Shown here piece by piece: positions 36,200 to 48,722 of a stretch of DNA of 64,000 nucleotides. Under the pieces are notes generated by a model, which ran no database searches, was not told the DNA's origin, and saw only the letters and a program-made list of their open reading frames with translations. A program made the translations under genes and the position numbers. Source of the DNA: Cinclus cinclus (taxonomy: Eukaryota > Chordata > Aves > Passeriformes > Cinclidae); the NCBI RefSeq assembly GCF_963662255.1, contig NC_085052.1:4756807-4820806 (forward strand), read 5' to 3'. Position 1 is the stretch's first letter. Each line of letters begins with the position of its first letter.

Positions 36200-36250
36200 G
36201 AGGATCCTGGTGGGTCCCTTCCAGCTCAGAACATTCTATGATTCTGTGAA
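36200..36250 (+). mobile_element. CR1 LINE, very short 3' end
   Basis: GGATCCTGGTGGGTCCCTTC, then CAGCTCAGAACATTCTATG and ATTCTGTGAA, match the last ~50 bp of avian CR1, including the tail octamers. It is a strongly 5'-truncated copy. Confidence 0.88.
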
Positions 36251-39200
36251 CATGAAGTGCCTTGTCCACAGACACACTGAGAAATAGATCTTTATTTATA
36301 ATGTGTGTATTTATAGAGTGTGATACACAGAGAGATGAGCATTTCTGTGCAGATGTATATCTTGCTGGCTCTCACCCCTCCTATTATCTCTAAATATAAT
36401 TTTAGAAGGAAATAGACTTTAGATTAGGATTTAAACTCTTTTTCTTCCTCTGAAAGGACTCAGTCATAGCTCTTATTTAAAGTCTCTGATGAGAATTTCA
36501 AACTCTCTTTCCAAACACCACTTAGCCAAGAATTGTTGTGATCTGAATTTAATTCAAATCATATGAACCTTCGTAGCTTTTGCCACACTAAAGATTTTTT
36601 TTCCTTTTCAATCTGCCAATACATGCATCAAGTTGTGGGCAGACCCCACTCACATAAAGGGGTAGCTTTGTGAACTCGATAGCTTACAGGGTTTTCCAGG
36701 TTCAAAACACATTTATGGTTTATTTTCTTTAAACAGACACACTAAACAGTCCCATAACTGCATAGTAGCAGAATTCACCATGTAATTTACTGTGGTGAGT
36801 CATAATGAGAGGAAAAAAGAAATCAGAACTTTGAAGAATTATCCTTAAATTGCTGTATCTAGAAAAATATTCCAGCCCTTCTGCTTTCCACAGGCACTCT
36901 CCTTCCCTGCCTCCTGCCCAATCCAAGAGCTGGTTTTCTTGGATGAACAAAGAATGTTACCTGCAGCCCTGAATCCTCATTCTGGCTTGGCTACTCTCTG
37001 GGGACAATTCTCTTCAGTTTTCCAGCTTTTTGCAAAGAATTTTAAATACCTACTCACTTCACTGCAGCCCTTTCAAGCCAAATCAATGTCTTCTCAATGC
37101 TTGGAACATATGAAATGCTATTTAAAAATGTGAAATAATATTACTTCTCAAACATACAGCCCGAATTTACACTGCTTGAAGGAAAGAGGATGGGGGGATA
37201 ATTACAGCCTGGGCTTTTAAAATGAGGTTCTCAGGAAGGGCACAGTGGGCAGAGCAGCAGCCAGGGTGTCCAAAACCCTCTGTGTTTATGGGCACTCCAT
37301 GGTTAGAGGTGCTGGGAATTTTCCAGACCTGTTCACTCCACATCTGCAAGTATGCAGAATATTTTCAATAAGCACTCCTTGCATGGAAAATATGTTTAAA
37401 ATGCTTTCTCAGCACACTGTGTATCCACAGGCTATTCCATGGATTTTCCTGTTTCTCCCCCCACCACAACCCTGCTTGTGCCTGCTGTGCTTCCAAAGCT
37501 TTGGCACTGCAGCTGGGTGTTCTTCCAGCACTTTGTTCTGCCCACTGCCCTTTTCTCATTTCACTTCCAGTGCTTCTGTGAGCCCTGTTACTCCTGATTG
37601 TTGTCACATGTATTGCTCTGGATCCATACCCTCTCATTAATCCCCAGTTTAGGATGTTTACAGTGCTGTTCCAGTGGAGACAGGGTTATCCAGTTCCTAG
37701 GAAACAGCTATTATTTATCCCTCTGGATACTGCCTGCATTGCCATATTTCAGAATAATTTTAATTTGTGTTGTATTTCGCTGAGCAGATGTCTCAAGAAA
37801 AGAAATAATTTAAAAATTGTTGTTGCATCATAGCAACACTCACAGCAACACAACAACATACACAGGACTTGTACGTACCAGAGAGCTGCAAAACCTGCAA
37901 TTTTTAATATAGTGACTGTAAGGGTAGCTCAGTACAAATAAAAAAACCTATAAATGGACCAAGACAAGACATTGGAACTGAATTTGAACAACAGACTTCA
38001 GAGAAGCTCAGATCAGAGCAGGCTGCCCAACCTCTGCTTGTTTCAAGCCTTTTACTTGTCTGATCTCTCTGCAGCTTTCTGAAGCCAGCTTAGGAGCTTA
38101 GACACCCAAGTATCATTAAAATGAGCACTCCTTCTGTCTTTTGGCCTCACAGTTCCACTCTGATGATGTTTCTGGTGGTGTAATAATCTTTTGTTTGGAG
38201 ATATTCCTCACCATGTCATACAGCAATGAACTTACACACCTCCCTAGAGGTCACTGTGGGGTTTTCCTAATAAAAGAATGGTGATACGATGAGAAAAGTC
38301 ATCACCCACATTTAATAAATTATTTATATTAATCTTCTCTCAATAAAAGGCCTAAATACCAGCAAAAATGACCTGTCCTAAAAGGATTTTTAAGAAGCTT
38401 TTTTTTTTTTTTTTTTTTTTTTTGCATTAGTCCCAGAAGAAAATCATCTGGGACCCAGCAGTGCAGGACTGTTCAAAATGTTTCTTATAAAATTTGCCTA
38501 ACATAGACTTAGCACAAGCTAGAATTTGGCTTTATAGGCATTTTATAAACTTCTCTGTGGAAAGCCTGAAAGCTGACCTTTGATAATGTCTAAATTCCTG
38601 TTTAAAAAGGGGCAGAAGGCTCATAACATGGGTAATTATCTACGAGCTGGCCGTCCTTCTTTTCATCTTTCACGTAATTGTAGTTGGAAAGAAATGGTGT
38701 TTAACACTATTTTATACAACGAGCCTTCTTATTTCATTAAACTCAGGGGATATAAAGAGTGGATCTTAGGGGCCAAGGTGAGTTGCCTGCTCCCAGGGTA
38801 CAATAGCTGAGTGTTTTATGGGGGAGTTTGTTTCCTTTCTGTGTCCTTCCACACCTTCCTGGAGGATTTGGGTGCTGTGAGATGGGTGAGGCTGCCCAGG
38901 TGCCAGGGAGAGCACTGGTGGGTTCAGCAGGGCACAAAACTTCCAGTTCCAGAACTAATGGAAAATTACTGCAGCCCTGCTCATTTCCCCTGTGCTCAAA
39001 CACATCCTGCTGCAGAAGGAAAGCAATGAGGTTTTCTTTTGACAGAGGACCAAAGAGCCAACCAAATTTTTGTAACGTGGTAGGAATAGACTACACTGCA
39101 CATGAAGGACAATTGCACCAAAAACCTGAGGAGATGTTGCAGATTTTTGTCCTGGAAACAGCCTCTGGGATAAGATTCAGGAGATATAACCAAGCATTTT

Positions 39201-41644
39201 ATCACACTACGATCTCCTCATTAGTTTAAGCTTTGCATTTCTTGATGATGCCTGCCAATACTTGTTACCCCACTTTGTTTAAAGCAAGTTTCAGTTCAGA
39301 GAAAATCTGAATTTGCTTTTCATTTTGTCTCTTAGGCCCCCAGAATTTGGTAAGTCATTGTGAAACAGAGTTTTGGCAGCCCAGCTTGACTGCATAATGG
39401 TCCTACACTCTGGAGACATTCCCAACACTTCAGCAGTGCAAACACTCTGTGCACACACAGGGTCATATCAATGCAACTATTGTGCACTTTCAGCACACAC
39501 TTCATTTAAAAAGTGCATTTTTTTCATAAATTCTCCTTTATCAACTTCCTTCATGTGTATGAACCCCCATATGAATTCTTGCACATGTAGAAATGCTAAT
39601 ATAAATTCTGTCATTGTTCCTATTGCTGTAGCATTTTTTTTAGAAATACTCTGGTTTGGGAAGGTGCTTGGATTTGTTTAAGTGAGGGACAGTATAAAAG
39701 TTGGAATAATTGGAATAATTATACAGTGGCCATGTTGAGGAGAAGTTAATGGCAAGTAATGAAAGTGATATTAAACTTTTCATTATATTTAAGTACTTAC
39801 ATATATCTTAAAATGTAACTTTCTAATTAGTGATTTAGTTATTAATTTTTAATAGGCAATGTTTGAATACATTGTTATTTATTACATACAAATATTTCTA
39901 TAGAAGCAATATTTTATTTTCATAATTAGGCTAAAAATAGCTTTTGTCATTTCATTGTGAGGAGAAACAGCGTGAGGCAACACACAAAATTTTGACTGCT
40001 ATGTGTCAGTGGTAATAATTCTGTTCATTTGTCAAAATGTAAAACTTACTGTTATTCCTGCTACTGTTAAGCATGCTGATTATATATGCTAATTATTAAA
40101 CACTAGTCTTTCACATAACTTTGACCTTGAATTGGGGATTACTTTTTCAATCAGAATGTATTTTATAAATTTGAGCAATTTTATTTGAAGACCGAAAAAT
40201 TACACACTTTGTTTTCCTAGGAATTGTATTTTAGTTGAATCACTTGAGTTGGTGGTGTCGAGGTCAAGGGGTGAGTGAAATCCCAAGAACATTCTAGTGT
40301 AGAAAGCCCCATCCCATTTCATCTCAGTCTGGGTTCTGTAATTGCAGAACCCTGCAGCAGCTTGGATGTGTCTCCAGGTACACTGAGGCAGAATTTCACT
40401 TTTTCTACTCAGATCCCTGCCACCTCCAATCCAATGCATTGTGTAGGGGTGACATAAAATTTGTGGAGCAGAGAGGGAATTTTCATTCTGATCCTCAGTC
40501 AACCAGTAGATGTGACTCATAATTGACCTTATAAGTAATAAATAATTTTTCTTTTTCCAGAAGCTGTAAAAATAAGAATTTAATTCATATTCCCCCTAAT
40601 TAGGTGCTATAAAAATTAGCTGAGAGCAGGGTTCTCCTTCTGCATTCAGGCCATGCATTTTGGGGCTGGGATCTGAATTGCAGCTTGAGCTGTCTTGGGT
40701 CTTCCTTCCAGGGGAATTTGTGTTTTGCTTTCCTACAAACCCAGCCACGTGGCCCTGAGCCAAACCTTCCTTGCTGAGGGCTGAATGAGCCTTTCAGGTA
40801 CTCCTGGCAGCCCCCACAGTCACACACACGGGCCAGGAGGGAAAACCACCCTGGGCACACGGCAGCTGAACGACCAGGCCAGTTCTGTCCCAGCTCCACC
40901 AGTTCCTTGGGGTTTCATGTTCCTGGGCAGTTACACGGGTGTAAGACCTGACCGTGACTTCCCCCCCTCTCTTTGACCAAGGCTGTTTTCTCTGTTGTCT
41001 TACTGAGCTTTATGTGCAGCCCTACCCTCCTGCTGTCTCCCTGTGGTACCCACCTCCAGCTGTAGCAACCTCAGATTCCCTGGGGACAAAGTCCTTAAAA
41101 CCTCATCCCACCCATTCCTGCTATTCCCAGCCCAGTTTGTGATAATAGATCTGGAATACATCTGGTCCCTCTTCTAAACTGAACCTTTTTAGGCAGTTGC
41201 ACAATACATGCCAAGCAGCATGTCTTCAATGAAAGGTTGGATGTTTAAAAATAGTTCCTCATTACTGTATCCTTTGTTGGCTCCATATCTGGGTAACAGA
41301 TCCATTATGTTAAACTTCTCTATGCTCCACATATTCAAGACCATGTTGGTTATCTCTTTTCAGAGACTTTTACAGACTGTTTCTGGGTAAGGCTTTAATC
41401 TACTGCAGAGGGAAAGCATCCTGATTTGGAAATACATAAATAATTTAATGTGGTCGTGGGAAGAAAAAGAGTTTAACCAAGTATGGCTTTAATCTTGTTA
41501 ACTAAATGTCCATGAGAACAATCTAGAGCTGTAAAAAACAATTTTTAAATTTTTAAAATTTTATTTTTTATTTTCATTAGCTAGATTTCATTAAGCTTTT
41601 CTGTGTCAGCAGTACACCTGTAGTGGATGTTTGCTGATGACAGC
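36251..41644. other. Unique stretch with an AT-rich block near 39.7-40.3 kb
   Basis: A T25 run is at 38399-38423. A 10-bp tandem duplication (GGAATAATT core) is near 39701-39720. The AT-rich block at 39740-40275 holds homeodomain-type and nuclear-receptor-type sites and is discussed in the findings. No gene was recognised. Confidence 0.5.
38399..38423 (+). repeat. T25 homopolymer
   Basis: Twenty-five consecutive T, the longest homopolymer in the window. Confidence 0.95.
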
Positions 41645-41709
41645 TCAGGACCTGTCAGTCTTGATAACCCCTAAGAACTTCTCCAACCCAGTTCATTCTG
41701 TGATTCTGA
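41645..41709 (+). mobile_element. CR1 LINE, decayed short 3' end
   Basis: CTTGATAACCCCTAAGAACT, then TCTCCAACCCAGTTCATTCTG and TGATTCTGAA, follow the order of the CR1 3' end (GATGATC...AAGG...CCAACCCA...ATTCTGTGATTCTG). It carries several substitutions. Confidence 0.75.
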
Positions 41710-42604
41710 ATCCTGAACCCAGAAAACATTTCCAGGACTTGTAGCTTTGGAGAGAATAGGAGAATTTGAAGATGCATGCAAGGATAAGAGATCTCAATGC
41801 AATTGTACCTCTGTTCCCATCAGGTTAAACCTGCATGAACTCAGTTTAGGATTTAGTGTGCTCCTCAGCTGTGCCTTTCATCAGTGTTAGCCAGGACCTG
41901 CCTTTTCTCTCTATCCCAAACACCAGCACTCATTTTCCCAATAAATAATTATATTTCTTGCATGAAGCTGTATTATGCTATTGTTTTAAACATAATCAAT
42001 TGCATAATGGGACTTCTAATTCCCAGTTCTTAACTTCTTTATTTTGGGCAGTTCTTGAATATGTAAAGGTGGCTGCTTGTGTGACACACCCAGCCAGCCA
42101 CCCCTTTAACAGCTGGTGGTTGCCTTTCATTTGTGCACTTAAGTTCTTTTAGTACTAGAAAGTTTTCTTTTAATGAGAGACAACTGAAAACCTGTAAGGA
42201 ACAGCTCAAATGTCTACCCAGAGTTTAACCAAAAACATTCTTGCCTCAGCCTAGGTTTTCATGGCTATTAATTTAATTTGTTATACAGTAATGAACCGTG
42301 CAGGATCCAAACTGACCCAGCATTTACTTTAATGGATCATTAACTTGTCAGGTTCCCCCTTCTTCTTTTGCCCTCCTGGTATTTTCTTGTCTTGCCAGAA
42401 TTCTCATTATCCCAGCTATTAATCCATTTATTAACTTTGGACAAGGATGTATTTCATTAGTGAACACTTAAAAATTAATGATCACACACAAATTAAAAGT
42501 CTGCTGTAAAAGGATAGAGTACAAATAGGGTCTTTAGGATGTGGGTTTTATTTACACTCCAAATGAATGGCACACTGACAGTGGTTAAAATTGGTGTCAA
42601 AATT
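41710..42604. other. Unique sequence, no gene seen
   Basis: No repeat, RNA gene or exon-like frame stands out. Confidence 0.5.
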
Positions 42605-42660
42605 ACAGGATCATTAAGATCATCAAGACCAACCATTAACCCCACAGTGCCAGGTCTGGG
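42605..42660 (-). mobile_element. CR1 LINE fragment (reverse orientation)
   Basis: ATTAAGATCATCAAGACC, AACCATTAACCCCACAGTGC and CAGGTCTGG match the complement of a CR1 3' segment (AAGATCATCGAGTCCAACCATTAACCCAGCACTGCCA type). The terminal octamers are missing. Confidence 0.78.
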
Positions 42661-44807
42661 GATTCACAGATTTTCTCCTGACTTGTCGATTTACAGAATT
42701 CACTTTTATAGACAATTATTAAAAGCTTGTCTTTCCATAATGTTACTTTAGAAATATTGTAGACCGATCCCAAAAGTAACTTCCATAAAAATGTCAGCTG
42801 TGCTTTTTCATTTTTGTAGGGTTCAAAAGCAGAGTTTCAAACGGCTGGAATGAAATACTGAAGCCAGTGTAGCTACTGACAACCTCCCATTTTGTCCCTG
42901 GTTTTCTTAGAAAGCATGATCAAATATTTAGGACTTAATTTTCCTGGAAAGTATGACCAAAAGTGTAGGACTTATTACTGCTGAGTGTTTGGAAAATATA
43001 TGTAACAGTAAACACACTGGTACTGTCTGCTCAGACACCAACCCATGGTGTGTGTGCAAAACAGGGGAAAATCCCTACACTCTGTGAGGGAAATAATTTG
43101 TGGTTTTATCGATTCATCTATTTCTAATCTGTAAATATTTAATATATATTTTCCCTTTCTGTAAATGTTTCCCAGAAGACACTGCTGGGAGAACAGACAC
43201 ACTCATTATTCATGGCTGGGCTATTCCTTGTGTCTCCTGTGAAACAAATGATGTCCCAGCAGAGGCACCTGAGAGACACTAATTCTGTGTCTGCCACTTT
43301 TCAGGAGAAGCAGGCAGAATATTTATTTTCCCTTTTCTGTTTTGATCCATTCATAGATGCAGTACAGTGAAGGATTTGGGTTTTTCCACATATGTTAACC
43401 TTCACTCACTTCAGTTTACATCACAAATTAGCACTGTTGTTCATACAGCCCTGTGCATTTTAGAAATATCTGATAGGAGTAAATGATGTATTTGGCTATT
43501 CTGCTTTGGTGACAGGTGCCACGGTGTCTGTGTTACACTGCAAAAGGATGTGAAGTGAAAGAATTGAAAGGAGCAGTGCAAACCTGGATGCTTTCAGGTT
43601 TTGTGGAGCCGGAGTGCTGAACACTGTGGAAATGGGGGTATCTACACGTTGGTGTGCACATTCCAGGCTAAGAAATTCATTTGGCTTCTCATTTGCTAAT
43701 TCAATTGGTTTTTGGAGTTTACTACCTAGTTTAGTTTGCTGCCAGTTTGAGCTCTACTTGAGCAGGAGGAGTTTTCTGGCTGCTGAGATCAGTAGACTCA
43801 CACTATCCTGGTGTGTCCTGGCTTCATCAGCACCCAGAGGCAAACCAACCCTCTTCTATTTTTTAGAACAGGTTGGGTTCCATGGAAATGAATTTGCAGT
43901 GACCTACAGTGTGATCTGGCCAAGTTCCCAGTTTGACCCACTGGAGAACAAGTTTCCCTGCAGAGAGGGTGGCTCAGGACTCAGCAGGAACCAGCTGTGT
44001 GCCATCCAGCACTGACAGCAATACCTGGAACACATCAGAAAGCAGGACTGAGAGTGAAGCTCTGTTAGAGCAGCCACAGCAAGAGGAAGATCCATGAAGC
44101 TTGCACAGTTTAGCTCCCTTTGAGCAGAATGGCTTTAATCCAGCAGATGTTCCCCATCTTCCTGACAAATAAAAAATGACTGGAAAGTGTGTCTTGATAT
44201 TGGGTATTCTCATGCACCTTCTGAATCCTTCACACCTACAGTGTGGTACTTTTATTTTACCTCATGTGGAAATTCAGTCAATCACACCTGAGATTTATAT
44301 TTCTAACAGGGCATATCAATCTTACTAACCTCTGAAGCTGCTGACTCTGGTAGCTTCCCTTGGCACTGCTTTTTTGCAAATGTCCCTAATAAATTCCATG
44401 GATAATCTTCACTCTGTTCTCATATTATCTACATCTTTGAGTTATCCTTCTAATGAGCATGAAACTACCTCAGCCAGTCCATGACCTAAAAATGACCTGC
44501 AGTCATCTCACCGGCGTTTGTGCTGAACCACATCACAAGTTATCCTCCCTTTCCAACAACTTCTACACCAGTGGGAATAAGAAAAGCTTTTTTTTTCCCC
44601 CCCATAATCCCTCACACACAGGCTGGAGGCAAGAAGTCTCAAAAGGGTCCAAGGTTTCAGTGCTTTCATCTCGAGGCTACAACAGAACTGCTTAAGAGCT
44701 ACGTCTCTGTCTCACTCATTTTATTCATTTTAGGGATTTAATGTGAATTTCTGGCATGATTTCAAAGCATGTTCTCTAAGTTAATAAAATTATAATATTA
44801 AAAGGCA

Positions 44808-44831
44808 AATAATAATAATAATAATAATAAT
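44808..44831 (+). repeat. (AAT)8 microsatellite
   Basis: Eight uninterrupted AAT units. Confidence 0.95.
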
Positions 44832-45600
44832 GTGTTCTCAGTGTTACAGTTCCATCGTGCAGACTGGTGGACCTTTTGCCAGGTCATCTTTGTTACGTTT
44901 AATAGCAACCATAAATCTCAAAACCTCATGCAAACTGTAGAAAATTAAAGTCCATAAGACCGGGAAATTTTATTTAATTTTTTAATTTTCTTTGAAGAGA
45001 TTTACTCCCTCTTTGGATAAAGAGGAAAAAACAAAGGAGAAGAATGTTGTGACATGCTTACCAAAGTTAGGAGGCCTAAGTTTGGGATTCAAAGGTAGTA
45101 GTCTAGAAAAAAAAAGGGGTTATTTTTGTGATCTCATGTCCTGGTATATTTGTGGACAAAGTGGGGATACCATGGCTGTGTGGTGGATAACAGCAGTGGC
45201 AGCAGCTCACACATGTCTGCAGTGTTAATGCAGGTGATTTTTGGAAAATAAACCTCTGGTCACTGGTAAAGTCTTCTAGAGATGCCTGAATTAGGTGAGA
45301 AACTGCTTTTCTTCAGTCCTTTCCCTTTGCTGATGCTTTTCTGCTGGATTTAAGACTCCCACCTGAGCCAGCCTTGGAGCACCTGGAAGGGTGAAGGACA
45401 CTCCTGGTGAAGACCCTCCCTGAAAGGATTCTTCTGCGTAAGAAAACAGCTAAAAATCTTTAAACCATCTCAAAACCTCCAGAGAATGATGAGACTCTTG
45501 GACAGTTGCATTTTGTTCTCTCTTTGATGGGTTTAGCTCCTCATTTCTAAATTCTTTGTTCTCACTCTCCTCAGGTTCAAAAGTTCTTGATGTCTATGTG

Positions 45601-45616
45601 AGCACCTCGAGGTGCT
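45601..45616. other. Perfect 16-bp palindrome
   Basis: AGCACCTCGAGGTGCT equals its own reverse complement. It contains two facing CACCT/AGGTG half-sites, the core bound by ZEB and SNAI zinc-finger repressors, around a CpG. A function is not shown. Confidence 0.9.
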
Positions 45617-46131
45617 AATTTTTGCTTTTTGTCTAGTAATTACCTTGATTCTACCAAGCTTTTAAGACCCTTGAACCAGCAAGCCTTTTATTGAACAGCA
45701 GACAAAAAACTCCAAAACACAATAAAACCCTAATCTGAGAGTCAAATTGTCAAAATATTTCCATAGAAGTGGCAACCATTGCAATGGTTTGAATTAAAAT
45801 AATCCTTTTCCATCTTTCTCCATATCATCACCTGCACTGCTGCCAGGATGGAAAATTACCTTGGCGTGTTTGGACTGTGAAAACAGACATGTTTTTATTT
45901 ATTTTCTGGATAAAATATTCTCAAAGGCCATCTCTCATCATGGATACAATTTGCAGCAGTCTGATGACTTCTTCACTACAAGTTTATCTATTATTATTGC
46001 ATTACCAGTGATAAAATAATGCTGGGAATATAAAAAGCTAAAATACTAGAATGAGTCTGAAAACTGTAGCCTTGGAGGTAAGTCTGTCTTCTGACATTTA
46101 TTGTTTTATGTGCTAAAAATAAAAATAATGG

Positions 46132-46142
46132 TGATGATGATG

Positions 46143-46178
<36 letters not shown>

Positions 46179-46179
46179 G
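46132..46179 (+). repeat. (TGA)4(TAA)n compound microsatellite
   Basis: Four TGA units pass directly into about twelve TAA units, consistent with a base change in an older array followed by expansion. Confidence 0.95.
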
Positions 46180-48666
46180 ATAAAGGATTTAAAGCATCAT
46201 ACATACCAGAGCATCCTTGTCATACCTCAAAAAAAGTCAGGCTGCTCATGTAGATACTCAAAGATGCTTACAAATAAATGAGTTTCTGCAATTTACCTGA
46301 GTCAGAGAAGATTTTCCTCTAATAGCTTGAACATTGCTATTATTGCCTAAGATAGAGATCAATATTCCATTCATTTGATTTCTTTTTCAATAACTATTTA
46401 ATCTGTTTAAAATAATTTATAGACCATTATGCCTTACTTGTGTTACATGTTTCTTTATTGATCAATCCCAGTGGTTAGAAGGGAGGTAAAGTTCTTTTCA
46501 ACAGATTATTGTGAATATCTGTTTTTCCTGAGGTGCTGCTGGTCCCAGCTGAGGTGAGAGGAATACTGATTTATGCTTCTAGAAAAGACTCTGGGAAAAC
46601 AAATCTCGCTAACAAGATGTGGAGGGAGGATTTGCCTCTTTCCAGGTTTTTTTTTTTTTAAAGCTACTGTCAGTGGTTTGCATACATAAAAGCAAAATTA
46701 AGATTGCTGTTTCTTTTAACTTCAAAGGGAGTCTTTGTAAGATCTACTTCTGTTTGCAAAATGAAATGTCTAAAATGCAAATTATTTGGAGGGTAGAAAG
46801 TTCCTCTCCAGCCACAGTACTGCAGAAATTCCAACAGCAATAATTAAATATTAATCCCATAAAATGTGTGATTTCTCAGGCACTGAGGTACAAAGGGGTC
46901 TGTAATGATCGCCAGCTTCAATGAGAAAAATAATTTAAATGTTGTATTTTTAGCATGGTTTTCACAGCAATATAGAGAAATATCTTGTTGCTGACCTGTG
47001 CATGATAGAAATGTGCTTTACACTGTAGAAATCTCTGAAGCTGCATGGAGCTCATGATCTGAGGTGCAGCACTGGGGCATCCACCCTCCACCAGGTTAAA
47101 CTGGTTTGAGGTGAAGCTTTGCATTTCCCCTCAGTCCTGCTGACCATTGAAGGGAAGGTTTCAAACTCAGCAGCAAAAATGAGATGCCAGGGCCGCCAAT
47201 CATTTTAGAGCACCTGGATGTCAAAACTCCTTTAAAATATTGCAGCTCAATTTTTTTTGTGTGTTGCGCGGAAATCCCAGAACTGCTTTTGTAATATCAG
47301 CAATTTGTTCTGTAGGGGAAAAGAGATGAAGCCCTTTGAGATATGTGTTTTAATATCCTTCAGTAATGACATCTAGAGGGGTGAGCATGGGAACATTGGT
47401 GTGTTAGTGTGTGTGAAAAGCCAACAGCTCTTTTCTCACCTGTGTGCATCACCAGGACTGTTCCTACAAGGAAAAGAATATGCTTTCAATTATTGCTCTG
47501 ATCTCCCTTGTGGGTAAGGGAGTGGACTTGCAGTCTCATGACATTCAATATTTACACAAACCATCCTGTAAATCAAAGCAATTTATTCAGTCCTGTGCTG
47601 TACGTTGTTACATTTGCAATAGTTCATTTCTTCCTTCTATATATTTTCATATAGTCCCATGCTCCTCTGGGGAATTTTGAACCTGAAAAGAAGTCCAGGG
47701 GAATGTAAATGATCTGTCCTTTTCCAGCTGACTAATGCGGGCCATAAAACACTTTAAAATACAAAGGAGATTTAACATCTGCTCAAGTTTACTCATCATA
47801 AACGCACCTGAATGAAAAGTTCTTCTTGTTCTGTGGAGCAGAGCCAAATGAACGATAGACTAAGACAGACATTTTGTGTTGTTATATGCAAGTGATCTGT
47901 CCTTGCATTTCAATGGCTAAATTAGAGGTAGTTCAGTAGTAAAATATGCAGGTAGCCCCAGGACACAATGTGTATTCTTTAATTCTGAAAATTTTCTGTC
48001 ACTAAAAGTGAAACCTAATTACAACCTCCCCATTCATCCTCTGAAATGTCAAAGAAATGATGGTTTTCAATGTCAATAGAGTAACAAAATCAGTCCTGTA
48101 GCGGTGATGCAAGATTTGTTTTCTTAGGTGAATTTATGCTTTGACAACTTTCTGCGTGGAAAAGGAAAAAAATAAAAAGCAATCTTAGACATGTCCATAT
48201 CTGAACTGTGAGCCTTACTGTGTTAGTGGCTGTCATTATGGCTTTCCTGGTGTTTCCAGTTGTCCCACCGCAAAAGCACAGCTCTGGATGCTGAAGCGCT
48301 CGCCTTTTCCCAAAGCTTTTCCCAGGACAGCTCTCCAGCACCGCCCTCTGTGCTCGGGGAAAGCCAACAGCCTCCAGCAGCAGAAAAAAGGTCTGAGGGG
48401 CAGGCAGAGAACAGGCTCAAAGCAGAGGCTGTGCCCAGGAGGGAGGATCCCTTCTGCAGGGGTTTTGTGTCCTTTCCAAGCGCAGGGATGAGATGTTCTC
48501 CGTGGGGTACAGGGCTGGAGAGGGGATGCTCAGAGCCTGCTGCTGTGGTCAATGGTTCCCCACCCATCTCTGGCATCCAGGGATTTAATCCTGGTGCTGG
48601 GGTGAAAAGCATCCTTACTTTTCAAAAAATCCTGCTTGTGAAAAGTGGTGGAGTTGTCAAAGCATT

Positions 48667-48722
48667 GAGTATCTGGAACTGGAAGGGATGTGATGTATAA
48701 GGAGCATGGAGTCCAACTCCCC
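48667..48722 (-). mobile_element. CR1 LINE fragment (reverse orientation)
   Basis: GTATCTGGAACTGGAAGGGA and AAGGAGCATGGAGTCCAACTCC follow the complement of the CR1 3' UTR (TATCCNGAGTTGGAAGGGACCCACAAGGATCATCGAGTCCAACTCC type, compared in parts). The tail octamers on the left are decayed. A purine-rich run follows at 48723-48790. Confidence 0.72.

Larger units (their letters stand above)
42661..48666. other. Unique stretch with AAT repeats and a perfect palindrome
   Basis: Simple repeats are at 44808-44831 and 46132-46179. T9C8 is near 44588-44604, and a perfect 16-bp palindrome is at 45601-45616. A GC-richer block at 48270-48610 is open on both strands (see findings). No gene is called. Confidence 0.5.

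Noticed and set aside
43614..44015. Plus-strand frame of 133 codons
   Set aside because: Composition looks random, and there is no splice context or known motif.
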